Assembly (NCBI RefSeq): GCF_006439025.1
Contig: NZ_RCYZ01000012.1
Coordinates: forward strand, 1 to 64,000
Origin: Hymenobacter nivis
Lineage (GTDB): Bacteria > Bacteroidota > Bacteroidia > Cytophagales > Hymenobacteraceae
Length of the DNA: 64,000 nt
Reading direction: 5' to 3'
Numbering within the stretch: position 1 is the stretch's first letter; each line of letters starts with the position of its first letter. The position numbers were made by a program, and so were the translations under genes. The notes beneath the pieces are model-generated. The model did not search any database. It was not told where the DNA came from and worked only from the letters and a program-made list of their open reading frames with translations. Below, piece after piece: positions 16,981 to 24,492 of the stretch.

Positions 16981-18744
16981 ATGCTAAGAACCCACACCTG
17001 CGGCGAACTGCGCGCCGAACATATTGGCCAAACCGTCACGCTCTGCGGCTGGGTGCAGCGCACCCGCGACAAGGGCGGCATTGCCTGGGTGGACCTGCGC
17101 GACCGTTACGGCCTCACCCAACTAGCCCTGGAGGAAGGCGTGGAAACCGACGCCGTGCGCGACCAAGCCCGCCACCTGGGCCGCGAGTTTGTGGTGCAGG
17201 TGACCGGCCAGGTGGCCGAGCGCCACTCCAAAAACGACAAAATGCCCACCGGCGAAATCGAAATTCGGGTCAAGACGCTCGACGTGCTCAACCCCGCCAA
17301 GCTGCCGCCCTTCCTCATTGAGGACGAAACCGACGGCGGCGACGACCTGCGGATGAAGTACCGCTACCTCGACCTGCGCCGCAACCCCGTGCGCAACAAC
17401 CTGATGCTGCGCCACCGCATGGCCCAGGCTGTGCGCCGCTACCTCGATGGCCAGGATTTCATTGAAGTCGAAACGCCGGTGCTCATCAAGTCCACGCCCG
17501 AAGGGGCCCGCGACTTTGTGGTGCCCTCGCGCATGAACCCCGGCGAATTCTACGCCCTGCCGCAGTCGCCCCAAACCTTCAAGCAGCTGCTGATGGTGTC
17601 GGGCTTCGACCGCTACTTCCAGATTGTGAAGTGCTTCCGCGACGAAGACCTGCGCGCCGACCGCCAACCGGAGTTCACGCAGATTGACTGCGAAATGGCC
17701 TTCGTGACGCAGGAAGACATCCTGAGCACGTTTGAGGGCCTGGTGCGCTACTTGTTCAAGGAAATCAAAAACCTCGATTTCCCCACCGTGCCCCGCATGA
17801 CCTACGCCGACGCCATGCGCGACTACGGCAACGACAAGCCCGACACGCGCTTCGAAATGAAGTTTGTGGACCTGACCGACACGGTAAAAGGCCAGGGCTT
17901 CCCGGTATTCGACAGCGCCGAAGTGGTGCTGGGCATCAACGCCATCACCTGCGCCGCCTACACCCGCAAGCAGCTCGACGAGCTGACCGACTTCGTGAAG
18001 CGCCCGCAAATCGGCGCCACCGGCCTCATCTACGCCCGCGTGGAAGCCGACGGCCAGGTGAAATCGTCGGTCGATAAGTTCTATTCGCAGGACGAGCTGC
18101 GCAAGTGGAGCGCTGCCTTCGGCGCCAACCCCGGCGACCTGCTGCTGCTACTGGCGGGCCCCGACGCCAAAACCCGCAAGGCCCTGAGCGAGCTGCGCCT
18201 CGAAATGGGCCAGCGCCTGGGCCTGCGTGCCAAAGACACGTTCTCGCCGCTGTGGGTGGTCGATTTCCCGCTTCTCGAATTCCTCGAAGAGGAGGGCCGC
18301 TACTTCGCTATGCACCACCCCTTCACCTCGCCCAAACCCGACGACCTGGCCCTGCTCGATAACCCCGCCACCATCGGCCAGGCCCGCGCCAACGCCTACG
18401 ACTTGGTCATCAACGGCGTGGAAGTGGGCGGCGGCTCCATCCGCATCCACGACCGGGCCGTGCAAGCCCGCATGTTCGGTCTGCTCGGCTTCTCGCCCGA
18501 AGAGGCCCAGGCGCAGTTCGGCTTCCTGCTCGACGCCTTCGAGTACGGGGCCCCGCCCCACGGCGGCATCGCCTTCGGCTTCGACCGCCTCTGTTCGCTC
18601 TTCGGGGGCGCCGACAGCATCCGCGACTTCATCGCCTTCCCCAAAAACAACTCCGGCCGCGACGTGATGATCGACTCGCCCTCGCCCATCTCCGGGGCCC
18701 AATTGAAGGAACTGAGCATTAAAACGGACGTGGTGGCAAAGTAG
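16981..18744 (+). CDS. aspS: Aspartyl-tRNA synthetase
   Basis: Class II synthetase charging tRNA-Asp. The 587-residue protein has the N-terminal anticodon-binding OB fold (CGWVQRTRDKGGIAWVDLRD), motif 2 region (KCFRDEDLRADRQPEFTQID), the bacterial GAD insertion domain (about 290-420, including FPVFDSAEVVLGINA), and motif 3 (GGIAFGFDRL). The length and the GAD insert mark the bacterial type. The discriminating or non-discriminating status cannot be settled here. It is followed by a very long perfect hairpin. Confidence 0.97.
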   Translation: MLRTHTCGELRAEHIGQTVTLCGWVQRTRDKGGIAWVDLRDRYGLTQLALEEGVETDAVRDQARHLGREFVVQVTGQVAERHSKNDKMPTGEIEIRVKTLDVLNPAKLPPFLIEDETDGGDDLRMKYRYLDLRRNPVRNNLMLRHRMAQAVRRYLDGQDFIEVETPVLIKSTPEGARDFVVPSRMNPGEFYALPQSPQTFKQLLMVSGFDRYFQIVKCFRDEDLRADRQPEFTQIDCEMAFVTQEDILSTFEGLVRYLFKEIKNLDFPTVPRMTYADAMRDYGNDKPDTRFEMKFVDLTDTVKGQGFPVFDSAEVVLGINAITCAAYTRKQLDELTDFVKRPQIGATGLIYARVEADGQVKSSVDKFYSQDELRKWSAAFGANPGDLLLLLAGPDAKTRKALSELRLEMGQRLGLRAKDTFSPLWVVDFPLLEFLEEEGRYFAMHHPFTSPKPDDLALLDNPATIGQARANAYDLVINGVEVGGGSIRIHDRAVQARMFGLLGFSPEEAQAQFGFLLDAFEYGAPPHGGIAFGFDRLCSLFGGADSIRDFIAFPKNNSGRDVMIDSPSPISGAQLKELSIKTDVVAK

Positions 18745-18750
18745 CCTTTG

Positions 18751-18816
18751 CTGAAACGATAGCAACGAAAACGGCGACTGATACTTCAGTCGCCGTTTTC
18801 GTTGCTATCGTTTCAG
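18751..18816. repeat. 31-bp perfect hairpin, first of two with a shared core
   Basis: Arms 18751-18781 and 18786-18816 are perfectly complementary around the loop TACT. The centre GGCGACTGA-TACT-TCAGTCGCC is identical to the hairpin at 19809-19870. An A-run before and a T-run after the GC core suit a bidirectional terminator between aspS and the opposing membrane protein gene, but the arms are much longer than termination needs. The stop codon of the opposing gene lies inside the right arm. Confidence 0.85.
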
Positions 18817-19106
18817 CGTAGATAGCTCAGCATGCTAACCACAAAAAAAACAGTCCAAGTAAGCCACACAATAGTTGTTTCCTGCTTGATGGAACGCTTT
18901 GTAAAAAATGTTACCAGGCGTGTAATCCTAAGGGCGATAAATGGAAAAAGTAGAAAGGCAACAGCTCGGCCAATAAGTGCGCTTGCAAGCGACACGGGAC
19001 CATTTCCTCTGGCAATGAAAGGATGAAAAACGAACTGAATTACAAGGTTAATGGCTACGGATAGCCAAAACATGACGAAAAACGTTGTTTTTGTTGGGCT
19101 TGTCAT
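18813..19106 (-). CDS. Small membrane protein of unknown function
   Basis: The 97-residue protein has three hydrophobic segments (FFVMFWLSVAINLVIQFVF, GRAVAFLLFPFIALRI, and VWLTWTVFFVVSML). Composition is AT-rich compared with the backbone. It diverges from the small gene at 19128 with only 21 bases between the start codons, so both would need promoters inside each other's sequence or a shared one. No family recognised. Confidence 0.6.
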   Translation of the reverse strand: MTSPTKTTFFVMFWLSVAINLVIQFVFHPFIARGNGPVSLASALIGRAVAFLLFPFIALRITRLVTFFTKRSIKQETTIVWLTWTVFFVVSMLSYLR

Positions 19107-19127
19107 AATGCCTCAAGATTATCATCT

Positions 19128-19340
19128 ATGTCCTTCCGCCTCGACCGCACCGCCCACCACGCCGGCACCCATGAGCAGGCAGCAGCGTACCACGCCCAAA
19201 ATCAGCCCGCCACGCCCACCGAGCGCTTGTGGGCCGCTGCCTACCTCAACAGCGTTGCGTTTGGCTACGATTTAGCTAATCCGCCCCGGCTCGACCGGAC
19301 AGCTTTTGCTACGCGCCAACATCCTCACCGCAATGGGTAA
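19128..19340 (+). CDS. Small protein coupled to a nucleotidyltransferase
   Basis: The 70-residue protein begins MSFRLDRTAHHAGTHEQAAA and contains TPTERLWAAAYLNSVAFGYD and PPRLDRTAFATRQ. The RLDRTA motif occurs twice, near residues 4-9 and 54-59. From memory, short Bacteroidota proteins with an N-terminal F(K/R)LDR..F..(T)..EA pattern sit directly upstream of nucleotidyltransferase genes, as here. Its TAA overlaps the ATG of the next gene (ATGGGTAA, 19333-19340), so translation is coupled. A role as partner or antitoxin of the nucleotidyltransferase is inferred only. A decayed copy of its 3' half is present at 20477-20563. Confidence 0.75.
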   Translation: MSFRLDRTAHHAGTHEQAAAYHAQNQPATPTERLWAAAYLNSVAFGYDLANPPRLDRTAFATRQHPHRNG

Positions 19341-19797
19341 TTTATTCAATTCCGATTTTCAGGATTTTCTGCGGGCACTGCGGCTGCATGAGGTGCGGTA
19401 CGTGCTGGTAGGTGGCTATTCGGTTATTCTGCACGGCTACAGCCGCACGACCGGGGATTTGGATTTGTGGGTTGAGAAAACAATAGATAATTATGGCCGG
19501 CTGGTAAAGGCTTTTGCGGAATTTGGAATGCCGGTATTTGATATGACGGCGCATAATTTTCTGAATAACCCGGCCATGGATGTATTTACTTTTGGCCGTC
19601 CCCCCGTTGCCATCGACATCATAACCCAACTTAAAGGTCTTCTCTTTGCCGAAGCGTATGCCGCTGCAACCGATAATGAAGTAGACGGACTGATCATTAA
19701 GTTGATTCAGTACCAGCATTTGCTACAGGCTAAAATAGCCGCTGGTCGCCCGCGGGACCAAAATGACTTGGAAAATCTTCGTAAACAGCAGGGTTAA
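19333..19797 (+). CDS. MNT/AbiEii-like nucleotidyltransferase
   Basis: The 154-residue protein has a polymerase-beta-type nucleotidyltransferase core: LVGGYSVILHGYSRTTGDLD with Gly27-Gly28 and the Asp42-x-Asp44 metal pair, then a third acidic residue Asp95 in PPVAIDIIT. The C-terminus (LIQYQHLLQAKIAAGRPRDQNDLENL) matches the helix found in nucleotidyltransferases of AbiEii/MNT systems. The catalytic triad looks intact, so transfer of NMP to RNA or protein is possible, but the target is unknown. Start set at 19333 (MGNLFNSDF), overlapping the small upstream gene by eight bases. Confidence 0.85.
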   Translation: MGNLFNSDFQDFLRALRLHEVRYVLVGGYSVILHGYSRTTGDLDLWVEKTIDNYGRLVKAFAEFGMPVFDMTAHNFLNNPAMDVFTFGRPPVAIDIITQLKGLLFAEAYAAATDNEVDGLIIKLIQYQHLLQAKIAAGRPRDQNDLENLRKQQG

Positions 19798-19808
19798 TAA
19801 ATGCACTG

Positions 19809-19870
19809 CAATACTTGAAACGAAAGGCGGCGACTGATACTTCAGTCGCCGCCTTTCGTTTCAAGTATTG
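19809..19870. repeat. 29-bp perfect hairpin, second of two with a shared core
   Basis: Arms 19809-19837 and 19842-19870 pair perfectly around TACT. The central 22 bases are identical to those at 18751-18816 and the similarity extends into AACGAAA on each side, while the outer arms differ yet remain perfectly self-complementary. It lies between the convergent nucleotidyltransferase and DUF2314 genes and can act as a bidirectional terminator. Confidence 0.85.
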
Positions 19871-20401
19871 CTAATCTATCTTGTAATCTACGCTGGCGTC
19901 CAATTCTTTACGCTCTTCGGGCGACAGCTGGTCGCGCAGAACCTTGATTGTACGGCCCCCTACTAGGCGGTGGTTTTGCACATATTTCCAGTCGGAAACC
20001 TTGCTGGTATCTACTTCCACAGTTTCGCCTTCTTTTACGGCTTTGGTGAACTCGGGGGTGTTACTTATCACACCGTATAGCTTGCCATTGCGACTCGTTA
20101 AGCCACTCAACCATATGTGTTCTGGCTCGGGGCCGTCGTCATAATGGACCTTTAAAGCAAAATCGCTGGTAGCCGTGTCCTGCTGCCCAAGTACACGCAA
20201 AAACTCGGGTAGGGTAGCCTTGCTCGCCTGAATCGCGGCATTCATTGCGTTGTCGTCTGACTTTACATTGTAGATGTCTGGTTCGCCAGTACGTTCAATT
20301 TTTGTAGTGTTGGCCTTTTCATCTGAGTGGCAACTGCCGAGTAGTAAAAGACCTAGGGCACAGACAAATGTGCCGGTAGAATAGCGTCGAAAATGAGCCA
20401 T
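19871..20401 (-). CDS. DUF2314 domain lipoprotein
   Basis: The 176-residue protein carries a lipoprotein signal (LLLLGSC-HSDEK). The mature part contains a DUF2314-type domain: LKVHYDDGPEPEHIWLSGLT, GKLYGVISNTPEFTKAVKEG, VDTSKVSDWKYVQNHRLVGG and RTIKVLRDQLSPEE. DUF2314 proteins (YegJ-like) are uncharacterised, with a common E.MW/IW and VGG.T..VLR pattern. The coding sequence is more AT-rich than the backbone, in line with the islet around it. Confidence 0.85.
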   Translation of the reverse strand: MAHFRRYSTGTFVCALGLLLLGSCHSDEKANTTKIERTGEPDIYNVKSDDNAMNAAIQASKATLPEFLRVLGQQDTATSDFALKVHYDDGPEPEHIWLSGLTSRNGKLYGVISNTPEFTKAVKEGETVEVDTSKVSDWKYVQNHRLVGGRTIKVLRDQLSPEERKELDASVDYKID

Positions 20402-20476
20402 AAGTAATGAATGGGGGTGCTGTAAAGAAATTCCGGACCAATATACCAGCGCACTACCTAAAAAATAATGCTTCTG

Positions 20477-20563
20477 GCCACTATTTAGCCAATCCGCCCC
20501 AGCTCGATCGGATAGCTTCTGCTACGCGCCGGCACCCACACCACAACGCAGAATTTACTCAAT
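20477..20563 (+). pseudogene. Decayed copy of the small protein / nucleotidyltransferase junction
   Basis: This stretch aligns base for base with 19264-19350: both contain TTTAGC(T/C)AATCCGCCCC, then CTCGA(C/T)CGGA(C/T)AGCTT, then GCTACGCGCC, followed by a region matching the overlap with the nucleotidyltransferase start and AATTTA(T/C)TCAAT. Translation gives LANPPQLDRIASATRRHPHHN against LANPPRLDRTAFATRQHPHRN. The 5' half of the small gene and the body of the nucleotidyltransferase are missing, so it is a remnant of a second copy. Confidence 0.8.
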
Positions 20564-21030
20564 GCAGGCACATCGGTCGCCCCCTTTTTTAGGCCACTGA
20601 CTTGGTCAAACAGGCGGTTCATCGGGTTATTGGGAAAACGGGCTGCGGGTTGAAATCCATCGGAAATCATCCGCAGTAAGTATGGGCAGTTCACCACTAA
20701 AACGCTTACCGACCGTGCCTAAATTCTCCATCGTTGCCGCCATTGTTTTTTGGGTTATGCTGAGCACCTCGCTCATGCGTTTGGAGCTTGCCGCGTCGCC
20801 GGTGCACAAGCAGCGGGCCATCACTTCACGGTCGGTAAATATCAGCGTTGCCACAGTTACAAAAGCGGCGCATTCCCGGGCGAAATAATTACGAGTAGGG
20901 CCCCCAGCGCATTGGCCAAAACCCGCGGGTTCTGATTAATACCGCTTCTTGCAGTATAAAGCGGGGCCCTGGAGCAGCGGGCTTTTGCACGCCGAACCAT
21001 GCTGATTAAATAGGGCGCCAGACCGTTGCC
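20564..21030. other. Unassigned intergenic remnant region
   Basis: No convincing gene was found. A 75-codon minus-strand frame (20854-20627) encodes LSITQKTMAATMENLGTVG and similar sequence without recognisable family, and could be a fragment of an older gene. The region is AT-richer than the backbone and adjoins the decayed copy at 20477-20563, so it reads as gene debris between the islet and the nuo terminator. Confidence 0.4.
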
Positions 21031-21037
21031 TTTAACG

Positions 21038-21074
21038 CAAAAACGCCGCGTCCTCAGGACGTGGCGTTTTCGTT
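21038..21074 (-). terminator. Terminator after nuoJ
   Basis: Stem AAAACGCCGCGTCC / GGACGTGGCGTTTT with a TCA loop and A/T tracts, about 17 bases beyond the nuoJ stop on the minus strand. It closes the nuo operon before any nuoK-N genes. Confidence 0.9.
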
Positions 21075-21090
21075 TAGTCGAATTAAAAAC

Positions 21091-21597
21091 CTAGAAGTTC
21101 CGCTCGCCCGTTTCGCGCTTGCCTAGCATCACAGAACCCACCATGGCGGCCAGCAGCAGGATGGAGGCTAACTCAAATGGCAGTTGGTATTGCTGGAAGA
21201 GCACCAAGCCCAGCTTATCGACCATGCCTACTTGCGAGTTGAACGTGGCAGCATCGTAGCCCGCAGGCGCTACGTTGCGCATGGCGGCCACCATGATGAG
21301 CAGCAGCGAGCCGCCGGCGATGGTGGCGGCTACCTTGGCCAGCAGCGGCTTCTTGGGCTCCGTGGCTTCATTCAGGTTCAGGAACATAATCACGAACAGG
21401 AACAGCACCATGATGGCCCCGGCGTACACGATGATATTCACGGCGGCCAGGAACTGCGCGTTCAGCAACAGATAATGGCCCGAGAGCGTGAAGAACGTGA
21501 GGATGAGGAACAACACGCTGTGCACCGGGTTTTTAGCCAGCACCACGCCCAGCGCGCTCAGCAGGGCCACAAACGTCAGGAAGAGAAAGAGGGACAT
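21091..21597 (-). CDS. nuoJ: NADH-quinone oxidoreductase subunit J
   Basis: Membrane-arm subunit of complex I near the quinone chamber. The 168-residue protein has five hydrophobic helices, including the characteristic third helix with INIIVYAGAIMVLFLFVIMFLNLN, read in two pieces (NIIVYAGAIMVLFLFVIM and LNLNEA), which contains the family pi-bulge region, and a C-terminal helix ELASILLLAAMVGSVMLGKRE. It is the last nuo gene before the terminator; nuoK, which usually follows immediately, is absent. Confidence 0.95.
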   Translation of the reverse strand: MSLFLFLTFVALLSALGVVLAKNPVHSVLFLILTFFTLSGHYLLLNAQFLAAVNIIVYAGAIMVLFLFVIMFLNLNEATEPKKPLLAKVAATIAGGSLLLIMVAAMRNVAPAGYDAATFNSQVGMVDKLGLVLFQQYQLPFELASILLLAAMVGSVMLGKRETGERNF

Positions 21598-21642
21598 ACA
21601 GGAAGGCTAAGCGGCCGCAGGGCGTAAGGAAGGATGGGGGCC

Positions 21643-22209
21643 CTAGGCCAGTTGGGTGCGCAATTTGTCGGCCTGCTCGGCCGTGAGCTGGATGCCGCGC
21701 TTCGAGCGGGTATCCGGCGACACGGGCTCCACAAGCCGGTCTTTGCCGTAAATGAACTCGTCACGCTCGAAGCGCGGCGGCGCCATCTTATCGGCCTGGA
21801 GGTACACGGCAGCCTTCGGACAAGCCTCTTCGCAGAGGCCGCAGAAGATGCAGCGCAACATATTGATTTCGTAGCTGACGGCGTATTTCTCCTCGCGGTA
21901 GAGGTTTTGCTCACCCTTTTTGCGCTCGCCGGCTACCATCGTGATGGCCTCGGCAGGGCAGGCCACGGCGCACAGGCCGCAGGCCGTGCACCGCTCGCGG
22001 CCCTGCTCGTCGCGCTTGAGCACGTGCAGGCCCCGGAATACGGGCGAGAACGGCCGCGTCTCCTCAGGGTAGCGGATGGTGGCCTTCTTTGTGAAGAAGT
22101 GGCGCAGCGTGATGCTCAGGCCTTGGAAAATAGCCGGCAGGTAAGCCCGCTCGGCGAGCGTCATCGGCTTCTTTTCCAGAATTTTAGCGCGGTTGCTGAG
22201 GGATTGCAT
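21643..22209 (-). CDS. nuoI: NADH-quinone oxidoreductase subunit I
   Basis: Peripheral-arm ferredoxin-like subunit carrying clusters N6a and N6b. The 188-residue protein from the ATG at 22209 has two [4Fe-4S] motifs: CTACGLCAVACP and CIFCGLCEEACP. An amphipathic N-terminal part (AYLPAIFQGLSITLRHFF) anchors it to the membrane arm. The frame is open upstream to 22452 but that part overlaps nuoH and is not coding. Gaps to nuoH and nuoJ are 32 and 45 bases. Confidence 0.96.
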   Translation of the reverse strand: MQSLSNRAKILEKKPMTLAERAYLPAIFQGLSITLRHFFTKKATIRYPEETRPFSPVFRGLHVLKRDEQGRERCTACGLCAVACPAEAITMVAGERKKGEQNLYREEKYAVSYEINMLRCIFCGLCEEACPKAAVYLQADKMAPPRFERDEFIYGKDRLVEPVSPDTRSKRGIQLTAEQADKLRTQLA

Positions 22210-22241
22210 AGGTCGAAGAAAGAAACGAGAATTACGGGGCC

Positions 22242-23336
22242 CTACTTGATGATGCCGGTCGTAATCAGGCCACCCGTGAGCAGGATGTTGAAGATGGCAA
22301 GGGGGATGAGGATCGTCCAGCCCAAACGCATCAGCTGGTCGTAGCGGAAGCGCGGCAGCGTCCAGCGCACCCACATGAAAAAGAAGATGCCCATGAAGAT
22401 CTTCATGAACATGGCCACCACACCCATGAGCACAAATATGTTGTGCGCCCAATCGGCCGAGAGACCAGCTTTATTGCTCAGAAAATCGAGAAACTCGTAC
22501 TGAAACGGATAGTTAAACCCACCAAAATACAACACGCTCATCACGGCCGTAACCACCAAAATGTTGATGTACTCCGAGAATAAGTACAGGCCCAGCTTCA
22601 TGGAGCTGTATTCGGTGTGGTAGCCGCCCACCAATTCGGTTTCGCACTCGGGTAGGTCAAAAGGCGTGCGGTTGGTTTCGGCAAAGGCACAAACGAGAAA
22701 AATGATGAAGCCGATGGGTTGCTTGAACACATTCCAGGCGAAAATGTCGCCGAAGTGCCAGGCACCCGGGTTGGTTTGTTGCAGCGTGATTTCGCGCAGC
22801 GACAGCGTGCCTGAAATCATCAATACAGCAATAAGCGCCAAGCCCATCGCTAACTCGTAGCTAATGTTTTGCGAAGCAGCGCGGATGGCGCCCAGCAAGG
22901 AAAATTTGTTGTTCGAAGCCCAGCCGCCAATCATGACGCCGTACACACCCAGCGACACAACGCCGAATATATAGAGCATGCCCACGTTGACTTCGATGCC
23001 CTGCAAATGCACCGATGTATCACCAAACTTCATGGCATTGCCAAAGGGAATCACCGCCGACGACATCAGGGCCGTGGTCATCGCCAAGCAGGGCCCCAAA
23101 GTGAACAATGTTTTGCTAGCCCCACCGGGGAAGAATTCTTCCTTCGTGAACATTTTTACGGCGTCGGCCAAGGGCTGGGCCAGGCCGTAGGGGCCCGCGC
23201 GGTCGGGGCCCACCCGGTCTTGCATGAAGGCGGCAATCACGCGCTCGGCGTAGGTGCAGTACGTGGCAATCAGCAGCGAGAGGCCGAAGACAACCAGGAT
23301 GACGAGGCCTTGCCAGCCCAGGGTTTCGAAAGTCAT
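22242..23336 (-). CDS. nuoH: NADH-quinone oxidoreductase subunit H
   Basis: Membrane subunit forming most of the quinone-binding chamber. The 364-residue protein has eight or more helices, with the family segments RVIAAFMQDRVGPDRAGPYG, the loop RTPFDLPECETELVGGYHTE (read NRTPFDLPECETELVGGYH), and MWVRWTLPRFRYDQLMRLGW. These acidic and arginine residues line the quinone entry. A repeat-rich gap separates it from nuoG. Confidence 0.97.
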   Translation of the reverse strand: MTFETLGWQGLVILVVFGLSLLIATYCTYAERVIAAFMQDRVGPDRAGPYGLAQPLADAVKMFTKEEFFPGGASKTLFTLGPCLAMTTALMSSAVIPFGNAMKFGDTSVHLQGIEVNVGMLYIFGVVSLGVYGVMIGGWASNNKFSLLGAIRAASQNISYELAMGLALIAVLMISGTLSLREITLQQTNPGAWHFGDIFAWNVFKQPIGFIIFLVCAFAETNRTPFDLPECETELVGGYHTEYSSMKLGLYLFSEYINILVVTAVMSVLYFGGFNYPFQYEFLDFLSNKAGLSADWAHNIFVLMGVVAMFMKIFMGIFFFMWVRWTLPRFRYDQLMRLGWTILIPLAIFNILLTGGLITTGIIK

Positions 23337-23343
23337 GTTGTTT

Positions 23344-23410
23344 TAGCTGTTGGCTAATAGCTGTTGGCTGTTAGCGTTTTATTTCAGGAAAAGACATTAG
23401 CCAATAGCCA
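23344..23410. repeat. Direct and inverted repeat between nuoG and nuoH
   Basis: AGCTGTTGGCT is directly repeated at 23345-23355 and 23359-23369, and TAGCTGTTGGCTAAT (23344-23358) is imperfectly complementary to sequence around 23395-23410 (ATTAGCCAATAGCCA). The unit fills the 79-base gap inside the operon and could form an mRNA hairpin. Confidence 0.6.
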
Positions 23411-23415
23411 GTGGC

Positions 23416-24432
23416 TTAGCCATTCAAGCCGCCCAGTTTCAGCGGTGGGTTTTGCTGAAGGTCGCGGATGGTGCTCTCGGGCAGGTCGGCAATGATTTGT
23501 GGGTTGACCACGGGCAGCTCGTAGTGGCCCTGCGAGATAACCGACGAGCGGTCGACGTGTGCGGGACCCTCCAGAATCCAATCGGTCGTTTCCTTCTTGT
23601 CGAAGCGGCACTCGTTGCAAATCCACTCCTTCACTTCGCCGTACTCATCCTTGCGGGCCGTTACGCGCATCACGTCTTTGCCTTTGTACCAAAGCGTAAC
23701 GTGGCCGTTGCACTTCTCGTGGCTGCATTCGCGGTGCGCGTTCATGGGCTTGGTGAACCACACGCGCTGCTTGAAGCGGAACGTCTTGTCAGTTAGGGCG
23801 CCCACAGGGCACACGTCGATGACGTTGCCGCTGAAGTCGTTATCGATAACCTTATCGATGTAGGTGCCGATTTCCGAGGCGTCGCCACGGCCCAGTACGC
23901 CGTGCACGCGGCCGTCGGTGAGCTGGTCGGCGGTGTACACGCAGCGGTAGCATAGAATGCAGCGCGTCATGTGCAACTGCACATAGGGCCCGATGTCAAT
24001 CTTCTCAAATGTGCGGCGCTCTTCTTCGTAGCGCGTGGTGCTCACGCCGTGCTCGAAGGCAAAGTTTTGCAAGTCACACTCGCCGGCCTGGTCGCACACT
24101 GGGCAGTCGAGGGGGTGGTTGATGAGTAGCATCTCCACGATGCCCTTGCGGACATCGAGTACCTGCTGGCTAGTAGTATTTTCTACCACCATGCCGTCTT
24201 GCACTGGCGTGATGCACGAGGCCACCAGCTTGGGCATGGGGCGCGGGTCTTTGGTAGAGCCGGCTGCTACGCGCACTAAGCAGGCGCGGCACTTGCCGCC
24301 GCTGCCTTTCAGCGGCGTGTAGTAGCACATGGCGGGCGGCACCACCCCGCCCCCAATTTTGCGGGCCGCGTTGAGGATGGTGGTGCCATCGGGCACTTCC
24401 ACTTCAATGCCGTCGAACGTAATTTTAGCCAT
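23416..24432 (-). CDS. nuoG: NADH-quinone oxidoreductase subunit G, short form
   Basis: Peripheral-arm iron-sulfur subunit. The 338-residue protein has the N-terminal [2Fe-2S] domain (AMCYYTPLKGSGGKCRACLV), the His-Cys [4Fe-4S] site (HPLDCPVCDQAGECDLQ) and a second [4Fe-4S] site (RCILCYRCVYTADQ, with a later Cys in IDVCPVGALTD). It also has a CNECR segment near residue 285. It ends soon after, lacking the long molybdopterin-oxidoreductase-like domain of E. coli NuoG (about 900 residues). Such short forms are typical of Cytophagales, so truncation by mutation is unlikely. Confidence 0.93.
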   Translation of the reverse strand: MAKITFDGIEVEVPDGTTILNAARKIGGGVVPPAMCYYTPLKGSGGKCRACLVRVAAGSTKDPRPMPKLVASCITPVQDGMVVENTTSQQVLDVRKGIVEMLLINHPLDCPVCDQAGECDLQNFAFEHGVSTTRYEEERRTFEKIDIGPYVQLHMTRCILCYRCVYTADQLTDGRVHGVLGRGDASEIGTYIDKVIDNDFSGNVIDVCPVGALTDKTFRFKQRVWFTKPMNAHRECSHEKCNGHVTLWYKGKDVMRVTARKDEYGEVKEWICNECRFDKKETTDWILEGPAHVDRSSVISQGHYELPVVNPQIIADLPESTIRDLQQNPPLKLGGLNG

Positions 24433-24492
24433 TGGATATCAAGTTGAAACGGTAGCTACTGGGGGCCCTGCGGCCAGCCCAGTGGTTTTACT

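Noticed and set aside
18751..19870. Hairpins considered as integron attC sites flanking a gene cassette
   Set aside because: The stems are perfect with a four-base loop and lack the bulges and core-site layout of attC; no integrase is nearby. A terminator or REP-like family fits better.
18751..21030. Islet considered as an insertion sequence or transposon
   Set aside because: No transposase or recombinase frame, and the hairpins are not terminal inverted repeats of each other with target duplications.
23416..24432. NuoG considered as truncated by mutation
   Set aside because: All three Fe-S motifs are intact, the gene ends cleanly before nuoH, and short NuoG proteins are usual in Cytophagales.
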